Assembly: GCF_900187425.1 (NCBI RefSeq)
Contig: NZ_FYDJ01000005.1
Coordinates: 124,001-188,000 of the forward strand
Source of the DNA: Pseudomonas sp. Irchel s3h14
Lineage (GTDB): Bacteria; Pseudomonadota; Gammaproteobacteria; Pseudomonadales; Pseudomonadaceae
Direction of reading: 5' to 3'
DNA length: 64,000 nucleotides
Shown: positions 51,041-60,371 of the stretch, piece by piece
Numbering within the stretch: the stretch's first letter is position 1
Layout of the letters: every line of letters starts with the position of its first letter
The notes under the pieces: generated by a model
Told to the model about the DNA's origin: nothing
The model's input: the letters and a program-made list of their open reading frames with translations, nothing else
Database searches by the model: none
Made by a program: the position numbers and the translations under genes

Positions 51041-52273
51041 TCAGATCACTTTAATTCGGCCCGGATAGGCAATGTTTTTCGGGACTGTCTCAGCGCCGCC
51101 AGCGGCGCCAGTGCTGCCACCAGTCGGGGTAGCATAGGTGATGCTCCCGCCGCCCATCGCCTGCGTGCCGTAGCCTGCAGAAGGTGCATAGTGGGCGTGA
51201 CTCTTGAAATCATCGAGACGATAGCTGCCCGCAGGACGGCCCGGATCAATCCCGGCAGACTCGTCAAGGGGTCGGAAGAATTTACCGCGCGCATCTGGAC
51301 CACGGAACGTGGTCGCACCATCGCCCGAGGTCCAACCGCCCTCCATACCCCCACGAGCGGCTTCTGTAGTCAGCATTCCCGATTGCTGAGCGTGGTCCCA
51401 CAACCATGGCCAATCGGCACGAATAAAGACGGCATTGCCCAACGGAGCGTGACCACCCGGATTCAATACGGTCGTCGTTTCAAACACGGGCCGCCCGAGT
51501 GCCGTACCGTCTAAGCGCGCAATCGGTATCCAGTTGCCCTTGCCATCACTGCGCAAATGCCAATAATCCCCGGCCCCCATCAGGTAAAAAAACGGATAGC
51601 CGGCCGCATTCAGATGGGTATGGAACTTGATTTTGTTGCTACCGGCCGCCTTGATCACCAACCGGTTGATGGTGTTATCGACCCGTCGCACCACCACACC
51701 ACGAACACCCAGCGCCGAGTTGGCGTCGGGCAGCTCAACCGTCAACGCCCCTGCGCTGGCATCAATCAGGACAAGCCCCAACTCGTTTGCCACCAAGGAC
51801 TTTGATGTGTTGACCTCCACTAAAGGGATTTGGCCCACGCCGTTAATCAAGTCGATTGTTTCGGTTTTGGTGTAGGCGTCCGTGATCCCATAACCGACCA
51901 GCGTTGTTGGATTGCTCCCGCCTGTGACTAATCCTTTTGAGCTGACGGATACCTTCGTGAATGAGCCGGCCACAACCCCACTATCAGCCAAAGACAGCGT
52001 GATCTCAGTGTCCGCACTGCCATCGTAGGTGCCCGACCCCGTCGCCGCCCCTGTGAATTTCAGTGTGCGAGCAGTCTTCAGCTGAAGTGCTTTACCGACA
52101 ACGCTCGTACCAGCAACGATCTTTGCTATCTGATCCTTGAGCCATTTGGTCCGACTTGCCAGCTGTTTGGCTTGCAGGTTGTCGATGCCTTCAGGGCCTC
52201 CCAGAACTGGATCAGACGTCTCTAGCTGATAGATGCCTTCCGGCCATTCATTTAATTCGGGTAGATCGGCCAT
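51041..52273 (-). CDS. Tail fibre (receptor-binding) protein
   Basis: A 410-residue fibre. The N-terminal attachment part ADLPELNEWPEGIYQLETSD then PVLGGPEGIDNLQAKQLASR is typical of pseudomonad fibres. The shaft contains GSGTYDGSADTEITLSLADS-like repeats (about 80-130), followed by a beta-rich region and a collar/tip domain PDARGKFFRPLDESAGIDPG from about residue 325. It decides host range and is followed by its Tfa. Shorter than R-pyocin fibres (about 690). Confidence 0.9.
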   Translation of the reverse strand: MADLPELNEWPEGIYQLETSDPVLGGPEGIDNLQAKQLASRTKWLKDQIAKIVAGTSVVGKALQLKTARTLKFTGAATGSGTYDGSADTEITLSLADSGVVAGSFTKVSVSSKGLVTGGSNPTTLVGYGITDAYTKTETIDLINGVGQIPLVEVNTSKSLVANELGLVLIDASAGALTVELPDANSALGVRGVVVRRVDNTINRLVIKAAGSNKIKFHTHLNAAGYPFFYLMGAGDYWHLRSDGKGNWIPIARLDGTALGRPVFETTTVLNPGGHAPLGNAVFIRADWPWLWDHAQQSGMLTTEAARGGMEGGWTSGDGATTFRGPDARGKFFRPLDESAGIDPGRPAGSYRLDDFKSHAHYAPSAGYGTQAMGGGSITYATPTGGSTGAAGGAETVPKNIAYPGRIKVI

Positions 52274-52854
52274 TAGCTGCTCCCATGGTTGTATTGGCCA
52301 TCGCGCCGCGCTACGCCGTTATGCCGAATGGGGACTGACTGATAGTCGAGTGTCACCAAGCGGCAGCGTGTAGGAGCGACGGAAAGAAGAAGGCGGCGCA
52401 GGAGCGCGGCCTGATCATTGGTCATGGCACGTTGAAGAAAGACCCGGTAAAGCGGCCAGGCGGAAGAGTCGCCATGGACGTAAGCGCCATTTCTCGTGAT
52501 TGACCCATCGTGTATTCGATTGCTCAAGCCTTCCTGGAGCGTTACCTCGCCGAAGCCCAGCAAGCGAATGACCTCGCGAATAGCCCAAGGCGTACCTTTA
52601 TAGCGATGCAACTGGGCGGCGTTCTTGATCAGATTGCGCTTGGCGTCCTCTGATTCAGCCAGTAGCCAGGCTGCCTCATCGAGCAGGGAGAACTGATCTG
52701 CGAGGTGAGGTAGCAACTGGGGCTTAACCAGGTCAACCAGGTAAACCAACATTGCGTTGAGGTCGAGCCCTTCCAGCGTCTCATCGAGCAGCTCACAAAG
52801 CACCGCGAAGCGCTCGTCGCTAGCCAATGCCGGTGGCAGTTGCTGACTAGCCAT
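52273..52854 (-). CDS. Baseplate/tail protein I
   Basis: A 193-residue P2 gpI-type wedge protein: SQQLPPALASDERFAVLCEL, then LLPHLADQFSLLDEAAWLLA and KGTPWAIREVIRLLGFGEVT. Start at 52854 (MASQQLPP) overlaps the gpJ end by eight bases. It connects the fibre to the baseplate. Confidence 0.92.
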   Translation of the reverse strand: MASQQLPPALASDERFAVLCELLDETLEGLDLNAMLVYLVDLVKPQLLPHLADQFSLLDEAAWLLAESEDAKRNLIKNAAQLHRYKGTPWAIREVIRLLGFGEVTLQEGLSNRIHDGSITRNGAYVHGDSSAWPLYRVFLQRAMTNDQAALLRRLLLSVAPTRCRLVTLDYQSVPIRHNGVARRDGQYNHGSS

Positions 52855-53968
52855 AGACCACCCCGACATCCTCAAGCTGGATCGAGGTGCAGTTCGCCCA
52901 TTCGTTTCCTTGAAGCTCCCGCAAGATGCTCGGCAGTTCCAAGTCGGCCCTATAAACACCATTTACTTGCAACAACGCAGTCAGCTGCTCCTGGACAAGG
53001 TCGCGGCCAAGCCCGGCCCTTCGCTCAATCGCATATGCCTCTGCTGCCGCTTTTGCTGCCTTCATTGCCTCATCACGGCTTGCCATGTCGTAAAAGGTGA
53101 TGCGCGCCTTAATCTGATAGGAGACTTCGGTTGGTGCGTAGGAGTGAACCGTGTCACACAGCGGGCGAAGCTTCTCACCGCTGACCACGCTTTTGACCCG
53201 CTGAAGCAAGTCTTCTGAAGGCAATCCAGTGATGGTCAGTGGGAATAGCGCCACATGCCCATTCGGCTGGCCTTCGTCAGGCCCATGCACGGCGACATCA
53301 ATGATTGACTGGTGTACGGCCAGAGCGTGGTAGCGATAGGCTCCCCGGCTGCCTGCGTTGCTGAAAGCTTCAGGTGCCAGGATGATCCGCTCACGGTAGC
53401 GGTCGTCCTCCTCATCCTCAGCGCCTTCCGCAGTCACGTTGATATTGGTGGCGACAAGGCCATCTGCGGGTGAGTTACCAATGCTGCTGATCTGGCCAAT
53501 AGCCCAACCATTGCCCAGCTCACCAACAGTCAAACACGTGGCCGTCACGCTGATCTGTGCCTGTCCGGCCGGGATGACAGCGTCCTGGTCAGTCAGAAAA
53601 GCTAGTTTGGCGTCTTGGGTGCTGACGCGAGTGCCGGCACGAATAAGCAACACTTGCTGCACGGCGACCGGCATTGTGAAACGCAATGTGCAGCGCGCGG
53701 GGACTGCCAACAACCTCGGGGTTGCGACCAGTTCGCCCAGGTAATCAAGAATTGGAGCCTTGGCATAACGTACCAGGAGCTGCTGGCCAGCACTCTGGAT
53801 CGCCATCTGCAGGCGAGTCTCGGAATAGGCGACCTGGTCTATAAATAGTCGCTCTACCTGCGCGGGATACAGCGTTTTTCCTGTTTTTTCCTCGTATCGA
53901 GCGATCAAACTGGCTTCGTTGGCCGCTGGATCAATCTCGACGAATACCGGTTTAGGCAGCTCGCGCAT
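52847..53968 (-). CDS. Baseplate assembly protein J
   Basis: A 373-residue gpJ. It begins MRELPKPVFVEIDPAANEAS and has the conserved YEEKTGKTLYPAQVERLFID and AEGAEDEEDDRYRERIILAP segments. It overlaps gpW by 17 bases, so J is translationally tied to W, as in P2. Confidence 0.93.
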   Translation of the reverse strand: MRELPKPVFVEIDPAANEASLIARYEEKTGKTLYPAQVERLFIDQVAYSETRLQMAIQSAGQQLLVRYAKAPILDYLGELVATPRLLAVPARCTLRFTMPVAVQQVLLIRAGTRVSTQDAKLAFLTDQDAVIPAGQAQISVTATCLTVGELGNGWAIGQISSIGNSPADGLVATNINVTAEGAEDEEDDRYRERIILAPEAFSNAGSRGAYRYHALAVHQSIIDVAVHGPDEGQPNGHVALFPLTITGLPSEDLLQRVKSVVSGEKLRPLCDTVHSYAPTEVSYQIKARITFYDMASRDEAMKAAKAAAEAYAIERRAGLGRDLVQEQLTALLQVNGVYRADLELPSILRELQGNEWANCTSIQLEDVGVVYG

Positions 53969-54329
53969 AAGGCACCTCGGTCAACTGGGCGACACCGTCC
54001 GCGACACGCCACTGCACGCGCACAACGATGCGCGAGTCCTCAACGAGCACTAGCACCTGAACGACCGAGACTCGGGTTTCCCACCGACGGATAGCGTCGA
54101 CCGCTTCACGCACCAAGTGCGGGGTCACACGGTTGACGGGCCAGTCGATGTACAGATGAATGTCGCTGCCAAACTCAGGACGGTGAGCGTCACTGCCTTT
54201 GGGTGTGGTCAGGATGATACGGATGGCTTGGTCGATATCGCGCAAACCCTCGACCACCTCGCCGGAGGTTCCGAGGGCCGGCTGCCAGTGGGCGGCGGTG
54301 ATGCTGGTATAGGGAGTGGGCGTCGTCAT
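53952..54329 (-). CDS. Baseplate protein W (gp25-like)
   Basis: A 125-residue gp25-family wedge protein: VVEGLRDIDQAIRIILTTPK then GSDAHRPEFGSDIHLYIDWP, the diagnostic R-P-x-F-G-x-D motif. A moron gene on the other strand separates W from V. Confidence 0.93.
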   Translation of the reverse strand: MTTPTPYTSITAAHWQPALGTSGEVVEGLRDIDQAIRIILTTPKGSDAHRPEFGSDIHLYIDWPVNRVTPHLVREAVDAIRRWETRVSVVQVLVLVEDSRIVVRVQWRVADGVAQLTEVPYARAA

Positions 54330-54359
54330 GCGCCCATAATGCGAAAACCGACGAGCGTC

Positions 54360-54381
54360 GGCTTTTAATCGAGTTTAAAGA
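54360..54381 (+). promoter_or_regulatory. Moron control repeat, copy A
   Basis: GGCTTTTAATCGAGTTTAAAGA, identical over 22 bases to 60693-60714. It directly follows a hairpin (AAACCGACG-AGC-GTCGGCTTT) and precedes a plus-strand gene at 54442. GCTCTATGC follows in both copies at different distances. Confidence 0.7.
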
Positions 54382-54441
54382 CAACCTAGAAAGTCGCTCT
54401 ATGCTCAACGGAATCAACTGAGACGAAGGATAAGAGCAATT

Positions 54442-54678
54442 ATGGAACAGCAGATCATTTGGATCATCGCTGCAATAGGCGGCGCCACCTTGGCGGGGGT
54501 CTTCTGGAAGATGCAAGGAGGGTTCGGACCAATGAACCTTCGAGTCGTAGGCATCGTCCTGATTGCGATTTTAAGTTCGTTACTGGCGGTGGCGAAGACC
54601 AGCGATTTCAGTGCCGCGATAGGTATCTTAGGGGCGATTGCTGGATATTTGTTCGGCACTAAAACAGACCAAAAATAG
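54442..54678 (+). CDS. Moron: small two-TM membrane protein
   Basis: A 78-residue protein with TM segments at about 5-22 (IIWIIAAIGGATLAGVFW) and 33-50 (LRVVGIVLIAILSSLLAVA), plus a weaker third (AAIGILGAIAGYLFGT). It is transcribed against the tail genes between V and W. It could be a holin or superinfection factor; the lysis cassette in this window has no other clear holin. Function is inferred only from topology. Confidence 0.6.
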   Translation: MEQQIIWIIAAIGGATLAGVFWKMQGGFGPMNLRVVGIVLIAILSSLLAVAKTSDFSAAIGILGAIAGYLFGTKTDQK

Positions 54679-54702
54679 AATATCACCCCGGTTTAGCAAG
54701 CC

Positions 54703-55236
54703 TTAGTGATTGTGGTTACTGGAGTTCCCACCAATATCCATGATTGTTCCTGTGGCGTTGATATTGCCATTCACCTGCAGGTTGCCAATAAGGGCAACCT
54801 GAGGAATATCCAAAATCGCCGAGGGCGCCTTCACTACTACCGGCTCACCAGACTCAACGGTCAGATTCCTGGCGCACTTGAGCAAGATGGCCCCGACACA
54901 ATTCAAGGACATCTCACTGGCCACCTGGTCATACGTGATCACGGTGCCATCCTTGAAACGCACATAGTCCGTGTTTTCATCTATTACGGGCGGCGGTTCA
55001 ACGGTCGAGTAGATCCCGCCTAGGTACACGCCACCCACGCCATCGGCATCGAGCAGCACCGCGACCTGTTCGCCCAGTTCGGGCATGAGCGGCCTGCACT
55101 GTGTGCCCTGCGTATTGCGCTGAGGCACGTTGAGCCAGTAGCTCTCGACCCCATCACGATCATCCAGGCGTACCCGGATGCGACACGTCAGGCAATCCAC
55201 GGCACTGACTTCGCCGTACTCCAGTTCAACGCCCAT
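54703..55236 (-). CDS. Baseplate spike protein V (gp45-like)
   Basis: A 177-residue P2 gpV/Mu gp45 protein. OB-fold start MGVELEYGEVSAVDCLTCRI then RVRLDDRDGVESYWLNVPQR, followed by a beta-helical spike with ending TGTIMDIGGNSSNHNH. The terminal HNH/HxH pattern is the iron-binding apex of such spikes. Confidence 0.92.
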   Translation of the reverse strand: MGVELEYGEVSAVDCLTCRIRVRLDDRDGVESYWLNVPQRNTQGTQCRPLMPELGEQVAVLLDADGVGGVYLGGIYSTVEPPPVIDENTDYVRFKDGTVITYDQVASEMSLNCVGAILLKCARNLTVESGEPVVVKAPSAILDIPQVALIGNLQVNGNINATGTIMDIGGNSSNHNH

Positions 55237-55254
55237 TAGTTTGCTGCTCCATTG

Positions 55255-56364
55255 TTAGGCCACCACTTCGTGCTGAATGCCATAAGTTGTCAAGGCCAGG
55301 TCCGACTTGGTGTTCTCCTGGGCCAATGTGATCGAAGGCGCGGAGATGCGGCAGACTGATTTGTCCACGGTGTAACCACTCCGAGTCATTCGATGTTGCG
55401 AAGACGTGATCAGGTAATTCCCGCCGAGCTTGCCCGCCGCTACCAAGGTCACCACATTGCCGCTGAGCAGGTTGGGTCGGCCCATAGCGCCCCAACTGCC
55501 GGTGGTGCGTTCGCGGTTGGCCTTGGCCAGTTCGGCCTTGGCTTTTGCCTTGGACTCTTCGGCCGAGGCACTGCGCTTGCGGCTCTTTTTGGTATCACCA
55601 CTGGTGGTGGCCTTGCTCACGCTGCTGGGCACTGCGACGGTTTCGCCATTTTCGACTTTATAGGCAATCAGCTTTTTCTTCGCGGGCTCCTTGTGCTTCA
55701 CCTCGATGGCCTGAGGGACGCTCTTGATCTGGTCACGCAAGTTCACGCTGCTTAAGTCCTGGAGCACCAGAGTGGCTACCGGTGCGCCCTTGACCAACTC
55801 ACTGATGGCATGGAAGACCATTCGATCACCGATGACCTTGAAGGCATAGTCGTACTCGGCCGCCAAGTTACGCAGAAAGGTCAGATCGGACTCCTGCTGG
55901 GTCAACCGGTCGAGCTTGATCGGCTCGATACTGCCAATCAGCTCCAGCCCCTGACGTGCCGCGATCTGCTGGGCCACGGCATCCAGAGTGGTGTTTTCAT
56001 AAGCGTGGTGTTCGGTGGTCCGTAATGCCGCTTTAATGCCGGTGGCCAGCGCATGAATGGTGATCGTTGAGGGTGGGCAATTCAGCTCGACCTCATCAAT
56101 CTCAAATCGCCCAAGTACGCGTAGTGGCCCACCCTCCCAGCCAATGGACACGGTCAAGCTGTCGCCGTGTCCTGGATACCAGGTGTCGCGCCATTTACCC
56201 TCGGTGTCCTCCAATTCAACCTCCAGGCTGTCGGCCTGACCGGTGAGGTAGTCGGAATAGGACAAAGAGAGCAAGTGTTGGCTGACGTTCCGCGTGATAT
56301 TGCTCTGCTGATAGGCCAGCACGAAGCGCGCTTCTGGTACTTGCGTGGGGATCATCGCATCCAT
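55255..56364 (-). CDS. Tail protein gpD-like, proximal set
   Basis: A 369-residue gpD/hub protein: PEARFVLAYQQSNITRNVSQ then LLSLSYSDYLTGQADSLEVE and LTQQESDLTFLRNLAAEYDY. It carries a lysine-rich insert near residue 270 (SKATTSGDTKKSRKRSASAE). Only distantly similar to the distal gpD, so the two sets are not a recent duplication. Overlaps gpX by 13 bases. Confidence 0.9.
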   Translation of the reverse strand: MDAMIPTQVPEARFVLAYQQSNITRNVSQHLLSLSYSDYLTGQADSLEVELEDTEGKWRDTWYPGHGDSLTVSIGWEGGPLRVLGRFEIDEVELNCPPSTITIHALATGIKAALRTTEHHAYENTTLDAVAQQIAARQGLELIGSIEPIKLDRLTQQESDLTFLRNLAAEYDYAFKVIGDRMVFHAISELVKGAPVATLVLQDLSSVNLRDQIKSVPQAIEVKHKEPAKKKLIAYKVENGETVAVPSSVSKATTSGDTKKSRKRSASAEESKAKAKAELAKANRERTTGSWGAMGRPNLLSGNVVTLVAAGKLGGNYLITSSQHRMTRSGYTVDKSVCRISAPSITLAQENTKSDLALTTYGIQHEVVA

Positions 56365-56558
56365 GGTGGAAGATCCTCAGCGGTGGCCACAGGCTCAAGG
56401 ATTGGGATGGCCAAGGTCAAACCCGCCGGCAAAGCAGCGGTGATCGGCACATGCGTGTTGGCTTCAACGATCGGTAAGTAACGATGAGCATCACCGTAAT
56501 ATCGCCAGGCTAACTGGTCCCAACGCTCACCTTCAGTTGTGACATGCGCGATAAACAT
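56352..56558 (-). CDS. Tail protein X (LysM-like), proximal set
   Basis: A 68-residue protein: MFIAHVTTEGERWDQLAWRY then YGDAHRYLPIVEANTHVPIT and LPAGLTLAIPIL, the gpX LysM-like pattern. Start and gpU stop overlap at one base (56558). Confidence 0.9.
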   Translation of the reverse strand: MFIAHVTTEGERWDQLAWRYYGDAHRYLPIVEANTHVPITAALPAGLTLAIPILEPVATAEDLPPWMR

Positions 56559-57439
56559 CAGGACTTCCTCGTCAGGACTTGTGCCGCCAGCCCGGCTAAC
56601 CGGGTCCGGGCGCCATCCATGGTGGTGAGCGCCTGACCAAGCGACTCTTGTGATGCAGAGAACCGATCAACAATGTTGCCCAGGTCAACCGGATTGAGGG
56701 CTGATCGAGCCCCCAACACGCTGCCCAAAACGTTCTCACCCAGTCGCGACAGATCGGCCCCATCCTCTAGTAGTCCGGCCACTGATTTCAGCCCTTGCAG
56801 CGGCCCAATAGCCCTGGCTGTAACCCCCAGCAATTGCGGGACTTGACCGAGGATCATCGAGGCGTTGCCGCTCTTGACCGTCTCATACAAGTTCTGGCCT
56901 GCCTTCAGGATGTTCCCGGCCCTTTTTGCATAACCAATCACCGACTGGACGGTACTGGGGGTTGGCATCAGCCGCGAGATGAGTCCGGGCTTACCGGCCG
57001 TCGCTGCAGATGTACCACTCAAGGCTGAATCGAGCAGCCCCGGCCGGGCGACCTTACGAGTGAAAGCCCCGGCGTATTCCTTCAGGCTCAACTGAACAGT
57101 GGCTGCCTTGATCTGACCCACGGCCGTGGTACGACGCATGGCATTGGAGATGTTGGTGATGACGTAGGCACCCAGGTATTCACCGCTTCCCATCACAAAG
57201 GCCAGAGGCTCATGTTTGCTCTTGGCCAGGCGCAGGGTTCGTAATCGTTCCTCAGGGTCGCCCAGGACCGGGTGCAGCTCGATGGTCAGGTTGCACTCAT
57301 CCAGACCTTCACCGATCCATTCCAGCAAGGGTTTCCCCTGGATACGTGCGTGCTCTGCCCAGTCGGCCGATCCGCTTTGCTCCATGCCGCTGATGCCACC
57401 GGCCACGGTGAATTCGATGTCACCCAGGATTGCAAACAT
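56558..57439 (-). CDS. Tail protein U, proximal set
   Basis: A 293-residue gpU-family protein. Here the gpU domain is N-terminal (MFAILGDIEFTVAGGISGME; LEWIGEGLDECNLTIELHPV; EPLAFVMGSGEYLGAYVITN) and the helical extension C-terminal (KAGQNLYETVKSGNASMILG), the reverse order of the distal-set gpU. It abuts the tape measure gene at 57439. Confidence 0.85.
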   Translation of the reverse strand: MFAILGDIEFTVAGGISGMEQSGSADWAEHARIQGKPLLEWIGEGLDECNLTIELHPVLGDPEERLRTLRLAKSKHEPLAFVMGSGEYLGAYVITNISNAMRRTTAVGQIKAATVQLSLKEYAGAFTRKVARPGLLDSALSGTSAATAGKPGLISRLMPTPSTVQSVIGYAKRAGNILKAGQNLYETVKSGNASMILGQVPQLLGVTARAIGPLQGLKSVAGLLEDGADLSRLGENVLGSVLGARSALNPVDLGNIVDRFSASQESLGQALTTMDGARTRLAGLAAQVLTRKS

Positions 57440-59964
57440 TAGGCGATCCCCTCATCAGATGGGCCATAGCTACGGCGGCGCTTGTCGTGCGTGTAGCGCT
57501 CCATCATCCGCATCCATTCGACATAGCCCGCCTGCAGTCCTTGTTGAACCTGCTGTTGTGTGTCGGCCCCACCAGGTACGGTGATCTGAGGTGAAAAAGT
57601 GAAAGACGGTCCGCCGCCCATACCTGAGCCCATTCCAGCAGCGGCGCCTCCAGCGCTCCCCATCATGCTCGCCCTGGAGACATCGGCCGGGTTCGGCGGC
57701 GCAAGGTCGACACCCGATTGTGCAGCCATGCCAAGTGCTGCTTTTCGCACCAGGTCAGACTGCGCACTGATGCCAATGGCGGCGCCTTCGCTGATGTTCG
57801 CGCCATAGCCCATGAACACACGGCTCGGAGACTGGATGCCGAGTGTCTCGGTAAACCAACCTTTGACCGAAGTCCCGACACCGACAACAGCTTCTTTGGC
57901 AGCACCTAAAGCATTGCTGATGCCATTGACCAAACCATCAATGACCATGCCGCCGAACTCGGTGAACTTGCCCGGTAGTTCAATTCCGAAGTAACTCATC
58001 ACCCCGGCAAAGGCTCTGTAGAACATACCGACCGGAGAAAAGTTAACGAGCAAACCCAAAATGCCGGAAAGACCACCGCTGAAGCCGGCTTTGATCTCCG
58101 TCCACAAGCCGGCGAAGAAGCCTTTGATCGGCTCCCAGTAGCGATAAATCAGATAAGCCGCCACGGCGATGCCCGTGATCAGCAGACCGATGGGGTTCAT
58201 CATCAAGGCTCGACCCAGCCAAAGAATCGCCTGGCCAGCGAGGCGCAGACCAAAAAGCAACTTCCCACCCAGCACCCGGCCAAGCACGGCGCTGCCACGA
58301 GCCAGCCAACTCACAGCGCTGGCCCCTTTGCGCATACCATTGATAAATGGCGCGAATTTGCCCATCTGCCACATGCCGCGCAACAAGGTCCACTTCGAGG
58401 AAAGTGTCGTAATAGTGGTGCTCATGGCCACGATGGGCGACAGCACCAGGTTGGCCCCATAAGCCACACCGATGAAGGCCATTTTGCCGAGTAAAAGGCC
58501 ACCGACCAGGCCGATGACGCCTTTGATAAGTTCAGGATTTTCACCGGCCCAAGTGCCGAATGACTGCATTACCGGTAGGACGGCTTGCGTGACGTCGACG
58601 AGGGCCGGTAACAGGGTGCTGCCGATGGTGATACCGATCTCCGAAAGATTGATCGTCAGCGCTTTGAGCTGCTCCTTCGGGCTTTCCATCCGTTTTTTCC
58701 AGTCTGTATCAAGCCCGCCTTTGTCGGCCGCTTCCGTGCTGCCCTTTTGGATACTGGCAAGTTCCTTTTTGTTGGCCATAGCCGGACGGACGAATGAGAG
58801 AACCTGCTGGTCAGCAAACAACTCCCCCAACTTGTAAGCTTCGTTCAATCGATTGAGGGCGATCTGCCGCTCTTCGTCGTCCTTGATCGCCATGGCTTTT
58901 TGAAATTTACCGGCGGCCTCAGGCCCCTTGCTTCCTACATACTGAGTGATGACTTCCAGCATCGCCTGGACCGGAGTAAGTCCGTTTCCAACCAGGTTCT
59001 TCATTGACGCGGTGAGGTCAATCCCTGCGCCCTCAAAGGACTTTAGAGTGTCCTTCGCGGTCAGTTTCGAAAGGAAGTTTTTAAAGTTGTTAGCCGCTTC
59101 ATCGTTGCTACCGGCGCCCTTACGGGCGATTTGTAGCGAGGCACCGATCTCGGCAACAGCGCGCTCACCTGTGATCCCCAAGGCCGCAAACTGTGGCGTG
59201 AGCTGCGGCAACCATTTAGCCATGTCAGCCAATTCAAACTGACCGCTCTTGCCGGCAAAGGCCAGCATGTTCATTGAACGTTCAAGCCCGGCGGCGCCAA
59301 TTCCTAGGTTGTCATTCAGTGCGATGGCCACCGAGCCCAGATCGTCCATGCTGGCACGCGTGGCGGTAGCCGTTTTGGCCATCACAGGGGCATAGGCGGC
59401 CAGTTCCTTGGCGCTGGAGATCCCGCCAGCGATCAACACCGCTGTGCCTGCGGCAACGTCTGCTTGGGTTTGATTCCACTTAAGTGCGGAACCGCGCATT
59501 ACATTTCCGAGTTGTTCCTCCTCCGCTGCATCGAAGCCACCCGTGATTGCGATGTCATTGGTCTGGTCTTTGAAGTCGATAGCCGTACGCATGGACTGGA
59601 CAACTGGAGCGCCAAGCACCGCTGCTGTTCCTGCGGTTTCCATGGCCTGGCCACGCAACTCACCTCGTTTGTTTTTAAGGGTTTCACCACGGGCGATGCT
59701 GGTGTTGAGACGCTCTTGCTTGACCTTGAGTTGATCAATCGTACGACCGACCTGGTCATACTGGCGACGCATGCGCTCGATGCCGGTACCACCGCGAGCC
59801 AACGACGCCGCCAGCTCGGTGCCGATGAGCTTCTGTTTGGCCGTCAATCCATCAGTAGCACGACCAAGCTGCTGCACAGTCGACTTGGCCGAACCGAATG
59901 CGGCACTCAGGCTGCCCGATACAGCGGCCCCGATCTTTAGTCCAACCAGAACTTCATTAGCCAT
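57439..59964 (-). CDS. Tape measure protein, proximal set
   Basis: An 841-residue tape measure beginning MANEVLVGLKIGAAVSGSLS, with coiled coil to about 110, the conserved central block (QFELADMAKWLPQLTPQFAA; LGITGERAVAEIGASLQIA), and hydrophobic segments at about 495-520, 585-615 (NPIGLLITGIAVAAYLIYRY) and 630-660. A C-terminal LGIQSPSRVFMGYG motif (common in phage tapes) is present, absent in the distal copy. Similar in length to the distal tape, so the two tails should have about equal lengths. Confidence 0.93.
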   Translation of the reverse strand: MANEVLVGLKIGAAVSGSLSAAFGSAKSTVQQLGRATDGLTAKQKLIGTELAASLARGGTGIERMRRQYDQVGRTIDQLKVKQERLNTSIARGETLKNKRGELRGQAMETAGTAAVLGAPVVQSMRTAIDFKDQTNDIAITGGFDAAEEEQLGNVMRGSALKWNQTQADVAAGTAVLIAGGISSAKELAAYAPVMAKTATATRASMDDLGSVAIALNDNLGIGAAGLERSMNMLAFAGKSGQFELADMAKWLPQLTPQFAALGITGERAVAEIGASLQIARKGAGSNDEAANNFKNFLSKLTAKDTLKSFEGAGIDLTASMKNLVGNGLTPVQAMLEVITQYVGSKGPEAAGKFQKAMAIKDDEERQIALNRLNEAYKLGELFADQQVLSFVRPAMANKKELASIQKGSTEAADKGGLDTDWKKRMESPKEQLKALTINLSEIGITIGSTLLPALVDVTQAVLPVMQSFGTWAGENPELIKGVIGLVGGLLLGKMAFIGVAYGANLVLSPIVAMSTTITTLSSKWTLLRGMWQMGKFAPFINGMRKGASAVSWLARGSAVLGRVLGGKLLFGLRLAGQAILWLGRALMMNPIGLLITGIAVAAYLIYRYWEPIKGFFAGLWTEIKAGFSGGLSGILGLLVNFSPVGMFYRAFAGVMSYFGIELPGKFTEFGGMVIDGLVNGISNALGAAKEAVVGVGTSVKGWFTETLGIQSPSRVFMGYGANISEGAAIGISAQSDLVRKAALGMAAQSGVDLAPPNPADVSRASMMGSAGGAAAGMGSGMGGGPSFTFSPQITVPGGADTQQQVQQGLQAGYVEWMRMMERYTHDKRRRSYGPSDEGIA

Positions 59965-59983
59965 AATTTGCTACGCTGTGGGC

Positions 59984-60244
59984 ATGTTTGAGAAGACCGC
60001 TATACGCACCGCTAAAACCCTTTATGCACTGGCCATCGGCGTCGGTGTGGTCTGGCTTGCCTGGCTATGCCTGACGAGCCTGCCGGTGTGGGCTGCGGTT
60101 TTGATGTTCTGCCTGGGCCTGCCATTGCTAGCCCTGGTGGCCGCCCCTATTGCAGCGGGCGGCGCGTTGTTGGCGGGAGTGGTGGTCGGGCTGGTGGTAA
60201 TGATCAGTTCTTCATCTGCTCGGCGAGTTCGATACGACGATTGA
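59984..60244 (+). CDS. Possible small membrane protein between tape measure and gpE'
   Basis: An 86-residue frame on the strand opposite to the tail genes: RTAKTLYALAIGVGVVWLAW then WAAVLMFCLGLPLLALVAAP and GALLAGVVVGLVVMISSSSA, three hydrophobic stretches with a basic end. It overlaps gpE' by 41 bases and lacks a clear ribosome site. Composition argues for a real membrane protein; the overlap argues against. Could be a moron. Confidence 0.4.
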   Translation: MFEKTAIRTAKTLYALAIGVGVVWLAWLCLTSLPVWAAVLMFCLGLPLLALVAAPIAAGGALLAGVVVGLVVMISSSSARRVRYDD

Positions 60245-60371
60245 TCTCGCGCCTGCATGTCTCCACCCAGCGCCAATAGTCCACCATGTCCAGTCGGACG
60301 ATCTCAGACGGCTGCATCCTCAGGACGAGCAGCAGCGCTTCGTCCCAGGACTGCAGCAAGGTCTCCTCCAT
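60204..60371 (-). CDS. gpE'-type tail assembly frame, proximal set
   Basis: A 55-codon frame from ATG 60371: MEETLLQSWDEALLLVLRMQ then PSEIVRLDMVDYWRWVETCR. It is the +1 (equal to -2) frame relative to gpE and overlaps its last about 22 codons. This E/E' arrangement is the same as in the distal set, so a frameshift fusion is likely, although here an internal ATG could serve. Confidence 0.7.
   Translation of the reverse strand: MEETLLQSWDEALLLVLRMQPSEIVRLDMVDYWRWVETCRREINRRIELAEQMKN

Noticed and set aside
49995..51310. Invertible fibre segment with hix/gix-type sites
   Set aside because: The two fibre tips are in the same orientation, no site resembling the Hin/Gin/Cin consensus was found, and no serine invertase gene is in the window; direct-repeat recombination is the better model.
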